From Streptomyces sp. 2131.1 (GTDB lineage Bacteria > Actinomycetota > Actinomycetes > Streptomycetales > Streptomycetaceae): a DNA stretch of 64,000 nucleotides. Where the stretch lies: positions 4,700,001 through 4,764,000 of the forward strand of contig NZ_FNSY01000001.1 of assembly GCF_900105515.1 (NCBI RefSeq). Reading direction: 5' to 3'. A model generated the notes under the pieces. It searched no databases. It had not been told where the DNA came from and saw nothing but the letters and a program-made list of their open reading frames with translations. This document shows, in pieces, positions 62,613 through 64,000 of this stretch (within the stretch, counting starts at the first letter, position 1; every line of letters begins with the position of its first letter). The translations under genes and the position numbers were made by a program.

Positions 62613-63671
62613 TCAGCGGGGCAGGATCATCACATACGCCGCCGGCTCCCGGTCCGCCGCGGCCATCAGTGCTGTCCGGACCACGGTCGCCTGCTGCTCG
62701 CGCGCGTCGCGCAGCTTCTTCGGCGTGAGGTGGACGACAGTGACGCCCAGCCGTTCCAGGTGCTCCCGCCGCGCTGCGTACGCGGACCACTCGGCCTCGT
62801 GCTCCTCCTGACGCCGGCCCCCCTCCAGCCGGCTGTGGCGCGGGGCCCTGGTGTCCAGCTCCACCGCGACCGCCTCGTCGGGCCAGTAGGCGTCCACGCC
62901 GCCCAGGTGCGGCCCGCCGGGCAGCCGCAGGTCCACGTTCCACAGCGGCTCCTTGAGCCCGTGCGCGCGCACCATGTCGTACAGCCGCTCCTCCGCCATG
63001 GCCCGGCCCTCCGCCAGCAGGGTGTCCACCGCGTGCACCACCTGAGGCCGGCCCAGCACCTTGGCACGGTTCAGCTCGCCGACCAGCACGGCCGGTTCGC
63101 AGTGGCCGCCGCGCACCGCCTCGGTGAGCAGCCGGCGCACCGTGACCGCTTCCCCGAGCCCCGCCACCGCGTCCGCCAGCGCCCGCGCCACCGGGGCCAC
63201 GGGCAGCCCGTCCACCCGTTCCGGGCGCGGCAGTTCGGCGGTCCGCAGCAGCCTGGCGTATCCGGCCGACCGCAGCCGGCGCACCCGGGGCACCAGCACG
63301 TCGACCCCCTCCACCGAGGCGACGGGCGGCGCGGCGGCGAAGCCGTACAGCGAGAGCGCGGCGAGCCCGGTGAGCATCGCCTCGCCGTACGCCGGGTCGG
63401 CGACCCGCGCGGCGGCCGTCCGCCGCCCGGAGACCGGCGGACGGCCCGCGTACAGCAGGGCGGACCGCAGCCGCTCCGGACCGCTGAGCGGACCGGGGTG
63501 CAGGACGAACACGCCGGGCAGCGGCTGCTGCCACGGCCCGCCGGCTCCGCACTGCTCGACGGCCCGTCCGGCGGGCACGCCCATCGCCTTCAACTGTGCT
63601 GCGGACAGCACGCGTTGGGCCGTGCGGGCGGTGACGGAGTGACAGGGCGGGAGCGGGGTGTTCTGGGTCAT
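62613..63671 (-). CDS. AbiEi-like N-terminal / DUF559 nuclease-like C-terminal protein
   Basis: The 352-residue protein begins with a region like type IV AbiEi antitoxins of actinobacteria (VLSAAQLKAMGVPAGRAVE, a winged-helix pattern) and ends in a DUF559/Vsr-like fold (LGGVDAYWPDEAVAVELDTRAPRH and VVHLTPKKLRDAREQQ). In this fold the Asp and Glu of VDAYWP...VELD would bind metal. No AbiEii nucleotidyltransferase toxin gene is next to it, so a toxin-antitoxin role is not supported; DUF559 proteins of this kind are common orphans. ATG 63671 gives a normal N-terminus. Confidence 0.72.
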   Translation of the reverse strand: MTQNTPLPPCHSVTARTAQRVLSAAQLKAMGVPAGRAVEQCGAGGPWQQPLPGVFVLHPGPLSGPERLRSALLYAGRPPVSGRRTAAARVADPAYGEAMLTGLAALSLYGFAAAPPVASVEGVDVLVPRVRRLRSAGYARLLRTAELPRPERVDGLPVAPVARALADAVAGLGEAVTVRRLLTEAVRGGHCEPAVLVGELNRAKVLGRPQVVHAVDTLLAEGRAMAEERLYDMVRAHGLKEPLWNVDLRLPGGPHLGGVDAYWPDEAVAVELDTRAPRHSRLEGGRRQEEHEAEWSAYAARREHLERLGVTVVHLTPKKLRDAREQQATVVRTALMAAADREPAAYVMILPR

Positions 63672-63765
63672 GCTCCGGTGTATCCCGCCAACGGACCGGC
63701 CTTTAACCGTTGTTACAGGCCCGTCGACATACCAGGACAACAACACTGTCCTGCATCACGACCCG

Positions 63766-63786
63766 GCCCGTCCGGCGTTCGAGGAC
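63766..63786. repeat. Second copy of the dispersed palindromic element (right arm)
   Basis: The 21 bases match 57843-57863 at all but one position. Only one arm is present, so this copy cannot fold like the first. Confidence 0.7.
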
Positions 63787-63819
63787 GGAACCCCTGCCCT
63801 GGACCGGGGCAAGGGTTCC
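63787..63819 (-). terminator. Terminator of the second PepN-like gene
   Basis: GGAACCCCTGCCC pairs with GGGGCAAGGGTTCC (12 bp, one mismatch) around a short loop, 8 nt after the minus-strand stop at 63827. Confidence 0.7.
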
Positions 63820-63826
63820 CGGACGG

Positions 63827-64000
63827 TCAGGCCACCGAATCCGCCGCCTGCGCCCGCAGCCCCCGGGCGAGGTCGTCCCGCGCCTCCAGCACCAGCCGCC
63901 GCAGCGCCGGTGCCGCGTCGGGCCGGGACGCCAGCCACGCGTCGGTCGCCTCCAGCGTCGCCGGGTCGTCCTGGAGCGACGGGAACAGCCCCTTGACCAC
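63827..64000 (-). CDS. C-terminus of a second PepN-like M1 aminopeptidase (partial)
   Basis: On the minus strand the window ends inside a reading frame whose last 57 residues run from VVKGLFPSLQDDPATLEATDAW to LRAQAADSVA. They align with the C-terminus of the pepN product at 54630 (LYPALQ, TLDATDAWLAS, LRALRA..ADAA). The catalytic part lies outside the window. The similarity is clear but moderate, so it is an older paralogue rather than a recent duplicate. Confidence 0.8.
   Translation of the reverse strand: MVKGLFPSLQDDPATLEATDAWLASRPDAAPALRRLVLEARDDLARGLRAQAADSVA

Noticed and set aside
62613..63671. AbiE-type toxin-antitoxin system
   Set aside because: Only an AbiEi-like N-terminal region is present and no AbiEii toxin gene flanks it.

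Overview
The window is a roughly 72% GC stretch of chromosome from a Streptomyces-type actinomycete. Evidence for this includes many GTG and TTG starts, 4-nt ATGA/GTGA gene overlaps, sporulation-type dynamins next to an SsbB-type protein, a csnR-csnK type chitosan-oligosaccharide operon in the same gene order as known from Streptomyces coelicolor, and strong GC hairpin terminators without long U tracts. I see no phage, IS element, integrase, rRNA or CRISPR array. The layout is that of conserved chromosomal core rather than a genomic island.

Left part (1-19.3 kb): a fused alpha/beta-hydrolase/ABC-ATPase (5' end outside the window) with its permease; a von Willebrand lipoprotein; a DUF1772 membrane protein; a TyrZ-class tyrosyl-tRNA synthetase; tRNA-Arg(TCT) on the minus strand; dynA-dynB-ssbB; a thioester (TQXA) surface protein with an LAETG sorting signal; the ABC-F factor EttA with a hot-dog thioesterase and an unknown protein; a DUF2804 protein; a group II truncated globin; and an FAD-dependent oxidoreductase convergent with a MarR regulator. 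The oxidoreductase and marR share inverted-repeat operators.

Middle (19.4-30.3 kb, minus strand): a seven-gene run glnX-like, glnH-like, coiled-coil protein, pknG-like kinase, PP2C phosphatase, VWA protein and FHA protein, closed by a strong hairpin at 19377-19412. It looks like the mycobacterial GlnX-GlnH-PknG amino-acid sensing pathway with a phosphatase, a phosphothreonine reader and a metal-binding adhesion-type domain added.

30.7-37.5 kb (minus): csnR-E-F-G-H-K, a ROK repressor, an ABC importer for amino-sugar oligosaccharides, a GH4 hydrolase and a sugar kinase, with a near-perfect palindromic operator upstream of csnR. Then come an MscS channel, an HNH protein and a large secreted GH84-type N-acetylglucosaminidase.

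42.9-54.6 kb (plus): a short repetitive ORF directly before malQ, malQ, a small membrane protein, a LysR regulator, a stand-alone allantoicase, and a six-gene stressosome/partner-switch operon (rsbR, rsbS, rsbT, HATPase-PP2C fusion, hybrid histidine kinase, receiver-SpoIIE phosphatase) in which every gene overlaps the next.

54.6-64 kb (mostly minus): pepN, a DUF1203 protein, asd, a large subtilisin-like secreted protease, an AbiEi/DUF559-type protein, and the 3' end of a second PepN-like gene. Two copies of a dispersed palindromic sequence lie in this part. All functional calls rest on motifs and family knowledge recognised by eye; no database search was run.
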